64,000 bases of DNA from positions 704,290,885 to 704,354,884 of the forward strand of contig CM068367.1 of the NCBI GenBank assembly GCA_034769895.1, read 5' to 3'. How positions within the stretch are numbered: the stretch's first letter is position 1; each line of letters opens with the position of its first letter. The stretch comes from Magicicada septendecula. Its lineage: Eukaryota; Arthropoda; Insecta; Hemiptera; Cicadidae. Positions 63,984 through 64,000 of this stretch are shown in pieces. Below the pieces are notes generated by a model, which saw only the letters and a program-made list of their open reading frames with translations, was not told the DNA's origin and searched no databases. A program made the position numbers and the translations under genes.

Positions 63984-64000
63984 CGTTTCTTTGATACCTT

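Larger units (their letters stand above)
58595..64000 (-). mobile_element. GypD: GypB-family element, internally deleted, runs off the window
   Basis: On the minus strand from the right edge: a gag coiled-coil fragment (about 63983-63339), an unrecognised middle, an integrase C-terminal remnant (about 62914-62806), a 3' UTR matching GypB (about 62270-61634), the purine tract gaggagaggcatta, then an LTR 61633-58595. No RT, RNase H or catalytic integrase is present in the 1.5 kb where pol should be, so it is a non-autonomous deletion derivative. The 5' LTR lies outside the window. Confidence 0.75.

Overview
This window is eukaryotic, AT-rich and built almost entirely of nested transposable elements. 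No complete host gene is visible. The mixture points to an arthropod, most likely an insect: three lineages of Ty3/Gypsy LTR retrotransposons, a Penelope-like element with a GIY-YIG domain, pogo/Tigger, Mutator-like and ISL2EU-like DNA transposons, R1/LOA-type and RTE-type LINE fragments, and very long (CA)n runs. The species cannot be named from sequence alone.

Layout. 1-3587 is AT-rich DNA with no gene except a doubtful LTR-like start near 726. 3588-4738 is a 5'-truncated LINE on the minus strand (RNase H end). 4740-5293 is a tandem dimer of a ~280-bp unit, each unit with a hammerhead-ribozyme-like motif. 5296-20180 is a Ty3/Gypsy element on the plus strand (called GypA here). Its 5' LTR carries a 287-bp Penelope-like insertion with a hammerhead motif, and its 3' LTR carries a 2.6-kb Mutator-like transposon. 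20198-34196 is a second Gypsy lineage on the minus strand (GypC). It is interrupted by an ISL2EU-like transposon with >1-kb inverted arms (22122-25614) and by an intact-looking Tigger (28937-31768), which itself holds a 571-bp MITE. 34250-35930 holds LINE remnants. 35931-39765 is AT-rich and contains a foldback element and two weak exon candidates. An RTE-type LINE (minus strand, about 39770-42471 and 57872-58594) is split by a third Gypsy element, GypB (42472-57871, plus strand, LTRs of about 3.1 kb, 4-bp target duplication). A 3.1-kb Penelope-like element sits in GypB's 3' LTR. 58595-64000 is the 3' part of another GypB-family element on the minus strand (GypD), an internal-deletion derivative that runs off the window.

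How the parts work. The Gypsy elements code for Gag (long N-terminal coiled coil, Asn-rich or basic tail, no visible CCHC knuckle) and a protease-RT-RNase H-integrase polyprotein in the -1 frame. GypA and GypB keep the same slippery heptamer UUUAAAC directly before the Gag stop, the classic layout for -1 ribosomal frameshifting. Every autonomous copy is broken by stops and frameshifts. Tigger has the only long unbroken transposase.

The most interesting signals are: (1) stacked primer-binding-site-like modules inside the 3' ends of the LTRs in all the Gypsy lineages, suggesting that LTRs have grown by moving the priming site downstream; (2) four hammerhead-like motifs, all with the same extra U, in and around Penelope-like sequences; (3) the conserved frameshift site; (4) the ISL2EU-like element, whose long inverted arms carry (GT)n tracts of different length at matching positions.
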